From: a virus
Length of the DNA stretch: 36,984 nt
IMG/VR virus record: IMGVR_UViG_3300032296_000975
Coordinates: 1-36,984 of that record
Direction: 5' to 3' (one strand)
Below the pieces are notes generated by a model, which saw nothing but the letters and a program-made list of their open reading frames with translations, was not told the origin of the DNA and did not search any database. The translations under genes were made by a program, and so were the position numbers. This document shows positions 14,253-23,087 of the stretch, piece after piece. How positions within the stretch are numbered: position 1 is the first letter of the stretch; each line of letters begins with the position of its first letter.

Positions 14253-17053
14253 TAGAACATGCTCGGTGCCATGACGATGCCGCCGCGCGCAAATCCGGGC
14301 TGCTCTTCTTCAACGGGCTGTTCGTTGTCTTCGCCTGTATACATCTTCAAAAGCTCGGTCAGATCCGTTCTGCCCTCCCCCGGAAGACCAACGCGGTACT
14401 GCTCAAGCGACAGCGGCGCGCGCTCTAGCAAGGTAGCCTGCGGTATGGCCGTTGCGGCGTAGCGCGCCATCAGGGCGTTCTTGCGCTCTTCAGGAGTGAC
14501 CGTCGTGAGGGTGAACGGGTCTTGCTGGCTCTGGATGATAGGCTGCATGCCGAAGACGGCGCGCTTTACGCTCGGCGTATACTCCTGTACCAGATTGACT
14601 GCCTTCGGAATGTACTGATCCGCGCCAATCATGCGACCCGCTGCGCCAATACCGCGCTCTGCTGCGCCGTACTTTTCGCCCAGCTCATAGGCCTTCATGC
14701 CGAGGCCGCGAGGCGATAGCGTGGAGGCGAGAAGAAGCTCAGGAGAACCCGTAGCAGCACCCCCAGTCGTCATCATGCTTGGTGCCATGCCACGGGGTTC
14801 AGTGCTCGACAGGTTGCGTCCTGCCAGCATGTCCCCAAGACCCTTGCCGCTTTTCGTGCTTTCCAGCAGTTGGATAACCGAGTTGCCGCGCGGGCCTTTA
14901 CCGGACTGCGCACGCATGAGCTTCGAGAGGGTGGTATCTGCACTCTTTGCACCTGCACCAATCGATGCCTTCACGTCGGCGAGTGTATCACTCGCAAAAC
15001 GATAATCGCCCATAACCTTGGAGTATAGGGGAGCTTTTGCGTTGATGGTGGCGTTGATTGACTTTGCGACATCGTTCGCGACCTTGAACTCAGGCGTACC
15101 GACTTGGTAGCGGCTGCCGATTTCCTTAATCGCGCGCTTCATCGCATCAAAGTCTTCGATGCTGTTCAGACCCTTGTCGAAGAACTCCATGTACTTCGCG
15201 TCGATTTCGTCCCACACGCCGCCAGCACCAGAAATGTCGATGCCTTTATGCCGCCCAACATTGCGGACGCCTTCAATAGCCTGTTCGACATCGTCAAAGG
15301 ACAAGATTTCTGGATTTTGCTTTAGCTTCTTCATGCGGCGCGTATAATCACGGCTGCGGTTCAGATAGAGTTCGCTAAGGGCTGCGTCGGCCTTAGCCAA
15401 GGGGTCGAGAACGTCGCCCGTTTCCGTTGCTTGCTCAACAAACTCCTGAGATCCGCGCTTACCAGCACTGAAGGCCTGCTTGACGTCAGCGCCCGTCGCA
15501 CCAACCATGCGGGCAGGGGCGTTCACAGCGAGCTGTTCCGCCACATTGCCAAGGGCCTTTGCGCCAAGTTTGGTTGTGCCAACCGCCAAGCGTGTTGGGT
15601 CCAACTTACTCGCACCAGTGGCGAAGCCTTCAGCGACACTGGCGAAACCTTCAGCGGCTTTGGCCGCGTTCGATAGTGCGCCAATCTTCCCGACCTTGGA
15701 CGCAAGGCCCGCAGTCTTCGCAAGGATCGTAGCACCCCCCGTTGCGAGGCCCGCGATGTCAGCGGCGATAGACGCTGGGTCTGTCATGAGGGCCTGTTTG
15801 AAGCCCTCAATGCTGCCGTAACGATCAGTGTAGTATTTCTTCAGGGCCTCATACTGGGTGTCGTCTGTGAGGCCAGTCGCGCCGCCAACGACCTTCACAA
15901 GGCTCTCAACCGTGTCAGGCAGATCGACAGTCAGGGCCTTGGCCGTATCGTATGCAAGCTCAAAGGTGCTCGGGATGAAGTTCAGCGCCGCGCCGCCGAG
16001 CACTTCGCCCCAGCCGAGCTCGGTCTTGCCCCCAGCATTGGCTTGAACGCCGAGCATCTTCTGCGCGTCCTTGTCGGCCTGCTCATAGCTAAAGTCCGAA
16101 AGACCTGCGCCATCACTGGTCTGCAAGTTCATGCCAGTGTCGAGAGCATTCTTTACAAAGTTCTCGTCTGGTTCGCGGCCAGTGGCGTTATAGTATGCGC
16201 TGCCCATGAGTGCGGCAAAGTCCGTCGGGTCGAATGTGCCATCCTTCTTGGTCTTCGCAACATACGCCTGAAGCGCCTTCACATCTTCAGGGACGAAGCG
16301 GTAGGACTTGATGTCCGAGCCAAAGGTCTGGATTTCTTCTGGCCCGAGGGCCTCGGCCAAAGCTTCGGGGGAGATGCCGAGGCGGTTGGCGACTGTCAGT
16401 CGGTTCCTGATGACCGTGCCCATGCCGTCCTGAAAGACTTCGTCGCTCGCCGCAGGGTCAATCGCGTCCTCAGTACTGTAGAGCAACTGAAGTTCACGAT
16501 CCGACACGGCACCCAGTGCCGCGCCCGTTGGGCTTTTGGCGCGCATGTCTTGCAGTTTGGTAAAGGCCGTGTTCGCCTGAATGGGTTTGAGAAGCGCAAG
16601 GACGCTGTTTGCCGGAGAGCCGGAGAATACAGACGCTGACGTGATACCCTGCCCGAGGCCGCTTGCGCCGAACATGTCACGGCTAAGCTTGCGTGCCTTA
16701 ACAGCGTTCCTGATTTCTGTCAGAACAAGGTTCTGCGCCTCGATCAGCGCGTCGCCGACCGGACGGTTGCGCATGAGCGCCTTTGCCTTTTCCAACGCCA
16801 TGCGAGCGGCTTCAGTCTTAATCTGCGCCAGCTCCGCGTCAGACTGAGCTTTGCTCGCCTTGGCAGGAAGCAGCGTCCGCGTCTGTTCGGCAGAAGCTGC
16901 CGAGGATGCGGCCCCCGCTTGCTTTTGCCCAATGCCCGCTTCGATTTCCCTTTCTTTCACGGGGGAACCGGGCTGCACAACGATGCTGCGCGAGGGGGAG
17001 CCTTGGCCTCCTGCCTCCTCGTAGCTTTCCCACCAATCTTTCTTTTGAGCCAT
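14252..17053 (-). CDS. Large internal virion / DNA-ejection protein candidate
   Basis: 933 aa, mostly helical and rich in Ala, Gly and Lys. N-terminus MAQKKDWWESYEEAGGQGSP. A long charged helical region spans about 60-125. Alternating hydrophobic and Gly-rich stretches at about 345-490 (ASIAADIAGLATGGATILAK) could insert into membranes. A long helical region with KRAIKEIGSRYQVGTPEFKV follows. It ends PGFARGGIVMAPSMF, carrying the F-A-R-G-G-I-V motif at 921-927. The size, composition and position after the tail hub and before two tagged proteins fit the ejection proteins of podoviruses. There is no sequence motif that proves the function. Confidence 0.7.
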   Translation of the reverse strand: MAQKKDWWESYEEAGGQGSPSRSIVVQPGSPVKEREIEAGIGQKQAGAASSAASAEQTRTLLPAKASKAQSDAELAQIKTEAARMALEKAKALMRNRPVGDALIEAQNLVLTEIRNAVKARKLSRDMFGASGLGQGITSASVFSGSPANSVLALLKPIQANTAFTKLQDMRAKSPTGAALGAVSDRELQLLYSTEDAIDPAASDEVFQDGMGTVIRNRLTVANRLGISPEALAEALGPEEIQTFGSDIKSYRFVPEDVKALQAYVAKTKKDGTFDPTDFAALMGSAYYNATGREPDENFVKNALDTGMNLQTSDGAGLSDFSYEQADKDAQKMLGVQANAGGKTELGWGEVLGGAALNFIPSTFELAYDTAKALTVDLPDTVESLVKVVGGATGLTDDTQYEALKKYYTDRYGSIEGFKQALMTDPASIAADIAGLATGGATILAKTAGLASKVGKIGALSNAAKAAEGFASVAEGFATGASKLDPTRLAVGTTKLGAKALGNVAEQLAVNAPARMVGATGADVKQAFSAGKRGSQEFVEQATETGDVLDPLAKADAALSELYLNRSRDYTRRMKKLKQNPEILSFDDVEQAIEGVRNVGRHKGIDISGAGGVWDEIDAKYMEFFDKGLNSIEDFDAMKRAIKEIGSRYQVGTPEFKVANDVAKSINATINAKAPLYSKVMGDYRFASDTLADVKASIGAGAKSADTTLSKLMRAQSGKGPRGNSVIQLLESTKSGKGLGDMLAGRNLSSTEPRGMAPSMMTTGGAATGSPELLLASTLSPRGLGMKAYELGEKYGAAERGIGAAGRMIGADQYIPKAVNLVQEYTPSVKRAVFGMQPIIQSQQDPFTLTTVTPEERKNALMARYAATAIPQATLLERAPLSLEQYRVGLPGEGRTDLTELLKMYTGEDNEQPVEEEQPGFARGGIVMAPSMF

Positions 17054-17058
17054 AGCTT

Positions 17059-17907
17059 TTACCTTCCGGGGATCGGGCGGGGTGTCTGGTTCGGATCGTC
17101 CACCGCGATGAAGTATCTGATTTCAGGCGGCAGCCTGATCATGTCGGCTTGATTGCGGATGTACCGCGTGTTCTCAAGCGTCGGGCCGTTCCCCGCTGCG
17201 GTACCCTGTTGCCCATTCGGGAAAACAGGCGTGATAGTGACCTTGCCCGACGGATCTTCAGTGCGGATATACTGCGGCTTGTTCGCCGCTGCGCGCGCCT
17301 TGATAACGGCCAAACGGTTCTTGAGCGCCTCGCCTTCCGCGCCCAACTCGCCCGTCTGATACTGCTGCTGAAGCTTCATGAGAGCCTCGGCGCGCTGCTC
17401 TTCAGCGGTGCGCTGCGCTTTGGCAATCTGGCCGAAGACAGGGCTGATGTTCGCCAGTGTGCCCTTAAAGCCGGGCATGCTGGTTGGGCTCAGAAAGGCC
17501 TGAGACATTGCGAAGAGCTGCTCGGACAGGCTGGGTCCGCGATAGTTCTTCTCGATGTAGGCCTTTGCGTCATTGAACTGCTTCAACCGTTGGTCCTGTG
17601 CCTTCTTCATGAAGGCAAGTTGGTCTTGTTCCCAGTCGGTGTAGGTATCAGACTTGGGGCCACCAACGGCAAGGCTCGATCCCTCTTCGCCTGTGTTGTT
17701 TGCGGCGTCCTCATCTGCAACAGCAAAATCTGCCTCGGGGTCCATATCGTCTTCTCCACCGGCGCTCATACCAGAAACGGGCCTAAATTCAACTTCGCTT
17801 GGGCGGACCGCAAGGTCGTACTTGCGCATGAACAAGTCAGCCGCCTCTTGGCCGTCTTGCGCAACCAAGTCATCATAGTTCTGCTGGGTGATAAAAGTTT
17901 TATCCAT
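17059..17907 (-). CDS. Internal virion-type protein, unknown function
   Basis: 282 aa, start overlapping the upstream stop by one base (TAATG). An N-terminal acidic part (1-85) begins MDKTFITQQNYDDLVAQDGQ and contains a stretch rich in Asp, Glu and Ala. A central helical region (about 90-215) has SEQLFAMSQAFLSPTSMPGF, typical of short phage proteins found between tail hub and ejection proteins. It then runs into a C-terminal beta-like segment (QYIRTEDPSGKVTITPVFPN). No signal peptide. Probably a virion or ejection protein. Confidence 0.68.
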   Translation of the reverse strand: MDKTFITQQNYDDLVAQDGQEAADLFMRKYDLAVRPSEVEFRPVSGMSAGGEDDMDPEADFAVADEDAANNTGEEGSSLAVGGPKSDTYTDWEQDQLAFMKKAQDQRLKQFNDAKAYIEKNYRGPSLSEQLFAMSQAFLSPTSMPGFKGTLANISPVFGQIAKAQRTAEEQRAEALMKLQQQYQTGELGAEGEALKNRLAVIKARAAANKPQYIRTEDPSGKVTITPVFPNGQQGTAAGNGPTLENTRYIRNQADMIRLPPEIRYFIAVDDPNQTPRPIPGR

Positions 17908-18980
17908 TAGCCGTAGCCCAGCAACTTGCTGAGGGCGGAGCCTTCCTTAGCGCCAGCCAGCACACCGCCAAGGCCCGACAGAGCGCCTGCGATTGTCGCC
18001 GCAGTCGTTGGCGTGCCCTTATAGTCCACGCCGCTGGGCACGATGCCCTCGTCAATCGTCGCGCCGGGTGCTGCGCCCGCCAGACCACGGAACGTGGCGA
18101 GGGCCTTGTCGATCTGCTCTTGCGGGTAGCCCTGCTGCTTGAGGAAGTCGCTGTAGGCAACGTCAAGGTTCTTCTGGTTGAGAGCCTGCTGCTCTGCGCC
18201 GACGCCCGTGACAGCCTGCGCGCCCTTGAGGCCGAGGGCCTGTTCGGATGCGGCGAGACCGCCGAGCTGCTCTCCGCCTGAAAGGAGGCGTGTGAGGTCG
18301 GAAGTTTGCAGGCCGCCGACAATCTGGCCGAGTTGGCCCATGCGCGCCAGATCAGCCGCAGAGAGACCCGCAGCTTCAGTGAAGCCGCTGCGAAGAGCTT
18401 CTGTCTGCTTGCCGAGGATGTCGGAGCTGGTGTCGCGAATAGCCCGTGCCGTGTCCGTCAGCATTCCTGATGGCGTTCCCGCACCCTCACGAGCGCCGAA
18501 GCCGAGTTGACCTGATTGGATGTAGCGGCCTTCGATAGCGGGGAGAAGGTTCTCGGTCAGGTTGCGTTGGCCCACCTCACCGATCCGCTTGACGACCTGC
18601 TCCGTGTATGGGTTCATGTACTGGCCGATGTTGGCGACTGTGTTTTGTCCTGCCGCCGTCAAATATGGCTGGGCGGTGGGCAGAGCGCCGGGGGTAGCGA
18701 GGGCCGCTTTGGTCACGTCTGTGGCCGCCGTCAGGCCGGGCTGGTACGCCGTGGCCGCCGTGTTGGTCATCCCGAAGCCCTGCTGCTGGCCCGGTGTAAA
18801 CTCCGCAACGCGCGGCATCGGAGCCGTCTCGTATGGGCGGTTCTGCACAGCCTGCTGGTTCGACAGGAGCTGCATAGCGTAGTTGGTGTACCACTCGGGC
18901 AGCACCGTCTGGCTGGTCGTAGACTTGACCGCAGATCCTGCGGGGATCTGGCCGTTGTTCAAGAAGTCGCTGAGCGCCAT
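17907..18980 (-). CDS. Internal virion-type protein, unknown function
   Basis: 357 aa, TAATG overlap with the upstream gene. It has TVLPEWYTNYAMQLLSNQQA near the start, NRPYETAPMPRVAEFTPGQQ, then GQYMNPYTEQVVKRIGEVGQ, and a later NLDVAYSDFLKQQGYPQEQI. The many Gln/Ala/Gly helices and the 'YxxPYxxxPxPRVAxFTPxQ' pattern are familiar from internal virion proteins of marine and other podovirus-like phages. It ends in a Gly/Ala-rich segment (ATIAGALSGLGGVLAG) that could associate with membrane. Probably ejected with the DNA or lining the tail; inferred from family resemblance and position. Confidence 0.72.
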   Translation of the reverse strand: MALSDFLNNGQIPAGSAVKSTTSQTVLPEWYTNYAMQLLSNQQAVQNRPYETAPMPRVAEFTPGQQQGFGMTNTAATAYQPGLTAATDVTKAALATPGALPTAQPYLTAAGQNTVANIGQYMNPYTEQVVKRIGEVGQRNLTENLLPAIEGRYIQSGQLGFGAREGAGTPSGMLTDTARAIRDTSSDILGKQTEALRSGFTEAAGLSAADLARMGQLGQIVGGLQTSDLTRLLSGGEQLGGLAASEQALGLKGAQAVTGVGAEQQALNQKNLDVAYSDFLKQQGYPQEQIDKALATFRGLAGAAPGATIDEGIVPSGVDYKGTPTTAATIAGALSGLGGVLAGAKEGSALSKLLGYG

Positions 18981-21076
18981 TAGATACGTCCTCCTACCAG
19001 ATAACGCTCTGGCCGTTTTGCATTTACACTGAACTTGCCCTTAGCAAGTTTTTGTCCCTTATGCTTGCGCAAATTAACGCGCAGCCGATCCAGAGCTTCG
19101 GCACCCGCCTTGCTCGATCCGTCGCCCAACAAGGCCACGGTCTCTGCGTCCATCACATACTCGCCGTCGGACAGCACCGCAGGGATGTCGTCGCTGCGGC
19201 CAGTGCCGGGGCCGGTGACTGCAAAGGCGTTACGCTTGGGCGAGCCGCCCCGTGCGAAGCGCATATTGTCTACGTCGGGAGCGTACATCGCAGGGGCGCT
19301 AGGCTCGTTTGGAATAGGTGTGGTGATAGGCGCGCTGATAGGTGTGGTGATAGGCGCGCTGACAGGCGCAGAGCCGGGCTGCGACACGTAGTTGAAGAAG
19401 CTCGCCTCGGGGCCGAAGCCGTACCGCGTCCAGTCACGAGGTTGGCCGTTCACTACGGCGAAGTCGGACTGTGGCCGAGCGGCGAAGTTGCCAGTCGCGC
19501 CGGGCATGTTCGGTGCAGGAAGCTTGGCCGAGAACAGCGGGTTGAGCGTCCCCTTGCCGCCGCCCGGATACATAACGCCCGATGAGCCGCCCTTGCCGCC
19601 CTCAATCAGACCACCGATCAGGCCAACGCCTGTGCTGCCGAGGCGCAGATAGTCGGCGATGTCCGAGAGGGACAAGCCTTTAGTCGCCGCGTCGGAGTTC
19701 ATATACGTGTCTAGTTCCTCGTCCGTCATCTCCGCACGGTCGGACTGGTCAGACGTGGCATTCGTAGCGTTAGCGGCGGCGGCTGCTGCGGCAGAGGCGG
19801 CGAAATCGGAAGGCAACAGGTTTGTCGGGGCTGTGACGACGATTTCTTTTTTGGTGTCGTCAACAGGCTGCTCAACAGGCTCCGCAACGGGCGGCTCAAC
19901 GGCGGGCTTGACCGCGTAATCGTTTATCAGGTTTTGCACGAGGGGATTGACTGCAAAAGAACTGGCACCCGGCAGGCCCGTTTGCGCCGTGACAACGATG
20001 TTGGCGGCGGGCTGCTCTACAGGCTGCTCTACAGGCTGCTCTACAGGCTGCTCTACAGGCTGCTCTAAGGGCTTGACCGCGTAATCGTTGATTAGGTTCT
20101 GCACGAGAGGATCGACGGCGAAAGAACTGGCACCCGGCAAACGGCCTGTGACCCTGATTTCCGCCAGAGGATCAACAGGAGGTTCAGCAGGCGGTTCAGC
20201 AATCAATCTATCAAGCGTCGACTGCGGCGGCGTCGCCGAAGGGTCCCACGCCGGATAACTGTTCGCGATGGAGTTCGCGAGGGACGATGAAAGAGCGTTG
20301 CCCGCTATAGAGGAGGCGAGAGGCCGTATCCCACTAACGATAATTTGATCGGCAGCAGCGTTTGTCAGCGCGCCTGTTCCAGCACCTCCTATCGCGGGAA
20401 TGCTCCCCACGGCTTTTGACACCCCCTGAGCAATGTCTCCCACAACGGGAACAGCGTTTACAGCTTTGTCGAGATAGCCGCCAATCGGAGTGCCCTTCAG
20501 AAGGCCAGCCGTGGCGGCAGAAAGGCCCGCAGATTTGGCGATGTCGCCAATGCTTTTGCCTTGCAGGGCACCAGAGGCGGCGGAGCCGAGGGCGCTTGCG
20601 GCCATCGTCGCGCCTACTTTACCAAGGGCTTGGCCGAGGAAACCTGAACCCGGGAGAAGCGCATTCGCCAAAATCGGCAAGCCGATGTCAAGGATGGTGC
20701 CGACAGGGCTCTTGTTGACTTTCTCGCGGGCAACATCATTCCACCGCGTGCCACCCACGCTGCCGTCGGAATTTATCGTGCGGTCGCCAGTCTGGATCAT
20801 CCAGCCAGCCTTGTTACCTTTTTCGTTTGTTATAGATTGACCAAGGGCGACAGCTTGCCGAGCCGCTTCAGGGCCGACGCCGCTGAACAGCACGTTGCCC
20901 TTGTTGTCGATGATGCGCACTTCTTGCTCGTCACGGACGCGGAACGTGTTGTCTTGCCCGAAGCCAGTCGCGTTCCCCTTGTTGGAGAGGGACGACGTGA
21001 TAAGCGCGCCTTGAGGCATCATAAGATCTGGACGTCCGCGACCAGCGTCAAGTCCGGGTGTATCACCAAATGGCAT
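18980..21076 (-). CDS. Large repeat-containing internal virion protein candidate
   Basis: 698 aa, one-base overlap with both neighbours. About 1-60 is beta-like (FRVRDEQEVRIIDNKGNVLF). Gly/Ala-rich hydrophobic stretches at about 130-200 could meet membranes. A Pro-rich region at about 280-430 holds (VEQP) repeats and two copies of an LPGASSFAV-LVQNLINDYAVKP unit, with EIRVTG, NIVVTA and EIVVTA boxes. The C-terminal domain, with RSDDIPAVLSDGEYVMDAET and KRPERYLVGGRI, is a conserved end found on many phage virion proteins. The last residues form the Y-L-V-G-G-R-I motif. Likely an internal or tail-lumen protein. Confidence 0.75.
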   Translation of the reverse strand: MPFGDTPGLDAGRGRPDLMMPQGALITSSLSNKGNATGFGQDNTFRVRDEQEVRIIDNKGNVLFSGVGPEAARQAVALGQSITNEKGNKAGWMIQTGDRTINSDGSVGGTRWNDVAREKVNKSPVGTILDIGLPILANALLPGSGFLGQALGKVGATMAASALGSAASGALQGKSIGDIAKSAGLSAATAGLLKGTPIGGYLDKAVNAVPVVGDIAQGVSKAVGSIPAIGGAGTGALTNAAADQIIVSGIRPLASSIAGNALSSSLANSIANSYPAWDPSATPPQSTLDRLIAEPPAEPPVDPLAEIRVTGRLPGASSFAVDPLVQNLINDYAVKPLEQPVEQPVEQPVEQPVEQPAANIVVTAQTGLPGASSFAVNPLVQNLINDYAVKPAVEPPVAEPVEQPVDDTKKEIVVTAPTNLLPSDFAASAAAAAAANATNATSDQSDRAEMTDEELDTYMNSDAATKGLSLSDIADYLRLGSTGVGLIGGLIEGGKGGSSGVMYPGGGKGTLNPLFSAKLPAPNMPGATGNFAARPQSDFAVVNGQPRDWTRYGFGPEASFFNYVSQPGSAPVSAPITTPISAPITTPIPNEPSAPAMYAPDVDNMRFARGGSPKRNAFAVTGPGTGRSDDIPAVLSDGEYVMDAETVALLGDGSSKAGAEALDRLRVNLRKHKGQKLAKGKFSVNAKRPERYLVGGRI
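19904..20138. repeat. Two 70-bp direct repeat copies inside the 698-residue gene
   Basis: Segments 19904-19973 and 20069-20138 match at 63 of 70 positions by eye. They encode the duplicated LPGASSFAV(D/N)P-LVQNLINDYAVKP unit. The 165-base offset keeps the frame, so the gene grew by in-frame duplication. The tandem 12-bp array lies between the copies. Confidence 0.85.
20011..20070. repeat. Five 12-bp tandem repeats encoding VEQP units
   Basis: The unit GCTGCTCTACAG on the plus strand is repeated four times exactly, and a fifth copy ends AAGG. On the coding strand this gives repeated Val-Glu-Gln-Pro in the Pro-rich linker. Perfect 12-bp copies suggest recent slippage, and the length probably varies between relatives. 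Confidence 0.9.
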
Positions 21077-21312
21077 CAGTTTTGTTCCTCAAGCATTGGA
21101 TAAACCCGCATAGCCCACTCGCGCCAGTCCGTAAATTGAAAGGGGTCAGGCAGGGCGCGCTGCGTAAAGGGGGACGCGCGTACAAACCCTGTGGCCCATC
21201 GTTGCCAATCAGCTTCGTCGTCCAGTTTCCCAAACGCCCAAGCGTCATTGGTTGTCAATATAACAGCATCTGCCCATTCGAGCAATGACATACCGATGGG
21301 ATTGATAGCCAT
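21076..21312 (-). CDS. Small conserved late protein, unknown function
   Basis: 78 aa between the tail hub and the 698-residue protein, overlapping both by one base. It begins MAINPIGMSLLEWADAVILT and contains DDEADWQRWATGFVRASPFT, followed by QFTDWREWAMRVYPML. Rich in Trp and acidic residues; no signal peptide. The W-x-x-W-A spacing and size resemble small proteins placed next to the tail hub gene in related phages. It might be a tail accessory or assembly factor, inferred from position. Confidence 0.7.
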   Translation of the reverse strand: MAINPIGMSLLEWADAVILTTNDAWAFGKLDDEADWQRWATGFVRASPFTQRALPDPFQFTDWREWAMRVYPMLEEQN

Positions 21313-23087
21313 CAGCCGATGACCGTGCCGTCGCCGGGCTGGACGTGCCCAAGAATAAGGCCCATCTCGTAGTTTCCGCCGATGGCATTACTCGTAAAAC
21401 GGAAGCGCATCTCGCGCCGCTGGTCCTTAAAATAGATGACCTGCTCTTGCGGCGTTTGCGGGTTTTCGTAGATCGTCTTGAGCTCGCCGTTCACTTCCGG
21501 CGCGCGAGCGTTGGCGCGGCCCATGACCTGCACGGTCATGTCGCCAGACTGCACGAAGTCAGGTTCCAGCATAAGGACTTGAAGGGCCTTGTTGGTCTGC
21601 GACTGGACTGGAAGCGACATGTCGCCCGTCTCGAAGTAGGAGAGGATTGGGTTAACCACTGTGCCGTCAATCTCGTCCGTCCCGACCTCATGCACCCAGA
21701 ACTTGTAGGGCTGGACAAAGGTCAAAGTGAACGTGGCCGAAGAGCCTGCGCCGCCTGTGACCGACACAGGGTTGGTTGGCGGCGTTGTGTAGCTGCCCGC
21801 ATTGGTAATCGTTATGCCGGTAATACCTCCGCTGCCGTTGACCGTCGTCACAGTCAGCTCAGTCGGAAAGACATCGATCCCGCCGCTGACGAGTAGGGTG
21901 TTGCCCACGGCGTAGCCGGTGCCTGCCGCCGTGATTGTGACCGCAGTGGCCTCGTAATTCTGCTGCTCGACGCCCGACATGAGCGGCTTGCGGAACACGG
22001 CAGGGAACAAGCCCGCGCCGCGACCACCGTTGGGCAGCGGCGTGTCGTACCAGATGTTTTCGCGCACGTTGTAGACAACGGCGTGGTTCGGCTCGAGGCT
22101 GTCGCCGAACGGGAAGCACCACCAGATCTCGCCAAAGCGTGGCACCTTTACCGCGAACACTTTCTGCCGCTGGGCATAGTTCAGGTTGTCGAAGAAGAAG
22201 TTGATGTTCAGATTGTTCTGGACCTCGCGCACGACGCCGTTGAACATCAGGAAGCGGTCGGTCCCAATCCAATAGAAGACGCCGTCGTACTCGATGACGG
22301 ACTGCGCCGACAGGATTGAGCTCTCGGTGCTGATTGTGTCAAATTGGAAGACTGGCGTTCCGCCTATGTATGTCATACGCACAATGCTGTCTGCGGACCA
22401 CAAGAGGCCCGAGGGGCTGTTACCGGGGCCGCCGCGCAACGGCATGCCGCGCACGATCTTTTGGCCGGTCACATAGGCATTCCCCGCACCGGAGCTGGTG
22501 AAGTCGTCAGGTCCATTCGGAACCGACCACGCAACGTAGCCGTCATTGCCAAAAACAACAGTGTAGGGAGGCAGCGATACGACGCCGCCAGTGGCGCTGA
22601 AATTTGCGGGAACAGCCGTAACTCGCGTCAAGGCGGTCGTGGCGAGAAGGTCGCCGACGAAGAGCTCGCCGCCGTCGCTGTTGCAAATGCAGTTTAAGTT
22701 CGGCGCGACCTGCGCGACAATCTGGTTGCCGTTGGTCAAATCATAACCGAGGGCAAACTGCCAGAGATTTGCATCGTTAGCCGTGAAGCTCGATGCTGGT
22801 GTGCGGTTGCTGATGACGCTCGTGTTGTACGTGCCGTCAATGTAGAACCGTTCGACGCGGTTGGCCGATCCGGCGTGGACATAGGTCAGCAGATCCTGCG
22901 TGTACTCCGTGAGCGTGCGGGGCAAGCCGCGCAGGAACTTGTTGACCGAGCGATAGCCGCCAATCTTACGAGGTAGGCCACGCTGAAAGCGGACCCACTG
23001 GCCGTCAACGTACTGGTCACCCTCGAACTTGGTGCCGTCCCGCTTGATGCCGGGGAGAGAGCGGATCTGGACGACGTTGTCTGCCAT
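21312..23087 (-). CDS. Tail hub / packaged DNA stabilisation protein (P22 gp10-like) with inserted beta domain
   Basis: 591 aa, predominantly beta. It begins VVQIRSLPGIKRDGTKFEGD with QWVRFQRGLPRKIGGYRSVN, the typical start of the P22 gp10-like tail hub/stabilisation family. A later VIEYDGVFYWIGTDRFLMFN segment, plus KVPRFGEIWWCFPFGDS, are further hallmarks of its propeller. Residues about 375-456 form an insertion: repeated TAAGTGYAVGNTLLVSGG and GITITNAGSYTTPPTNPVSV, a small beta module found in many phage structural proteins. The protein should plug the portal/tail junction after packaging. It supports the podovirus-like assignment. Confidence 0.82.
   Translation of the reverse strand: MADNVVQIRSLPGIKRDGTKFEGDQYVDGQWVRFQRGLPRKIGGYRSVNKFLRGLPRTLTEYTQDLLTYVHAGSANRVERFYIDGTYNTSVISNRTPASSFTANDANLWQFALGYDLTNGNQIVAQVAPNLNCICNSDGGELFVGDLLATTALTRVTAVPANFSATGGVVSLPPYTVVFGNDGYVAWSVPNGPDDFTSSGAGNAYVTGQKIVRGMPLRGGPGNSPSGLLWSADSIVRMTYIGGTPVFQFDTISTESSILSAQSVIEYDGVFYWIGTDRFLMFNGVVREVQNNLNINFFFDNLNYAQRQKVFAVKVPRFGEIWWCFPFGDSLEPNHAVVYNVRENIWYDTPLPNGGRGAGLFPAVFRKPLMSGVEQQNYEATAVTITAAGTGYAVGNTLLVSGGIDVFPTELTVTTVNGSGGITGITITNAGSYTTPPTNPVSVTGGAGSSATFTLTFVQPYKFWVHEVGTDEIDGTVVNPILSYFETGDMSLPVQSQTNKALQVLMLEPDFVQSGDMTVQVMGRANARAPEVNGELKTIYENPQTPQEQVIYFKDQRREMRFRFTSNAIGGNYEMGLILGHVQPGDGTVIG

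Noticed and set aside
20011-20070. CRISPR-like array
   Set aside because: The 12-bp units have no spacers and are in-frame coding repeats giving VEQP in a late protein.
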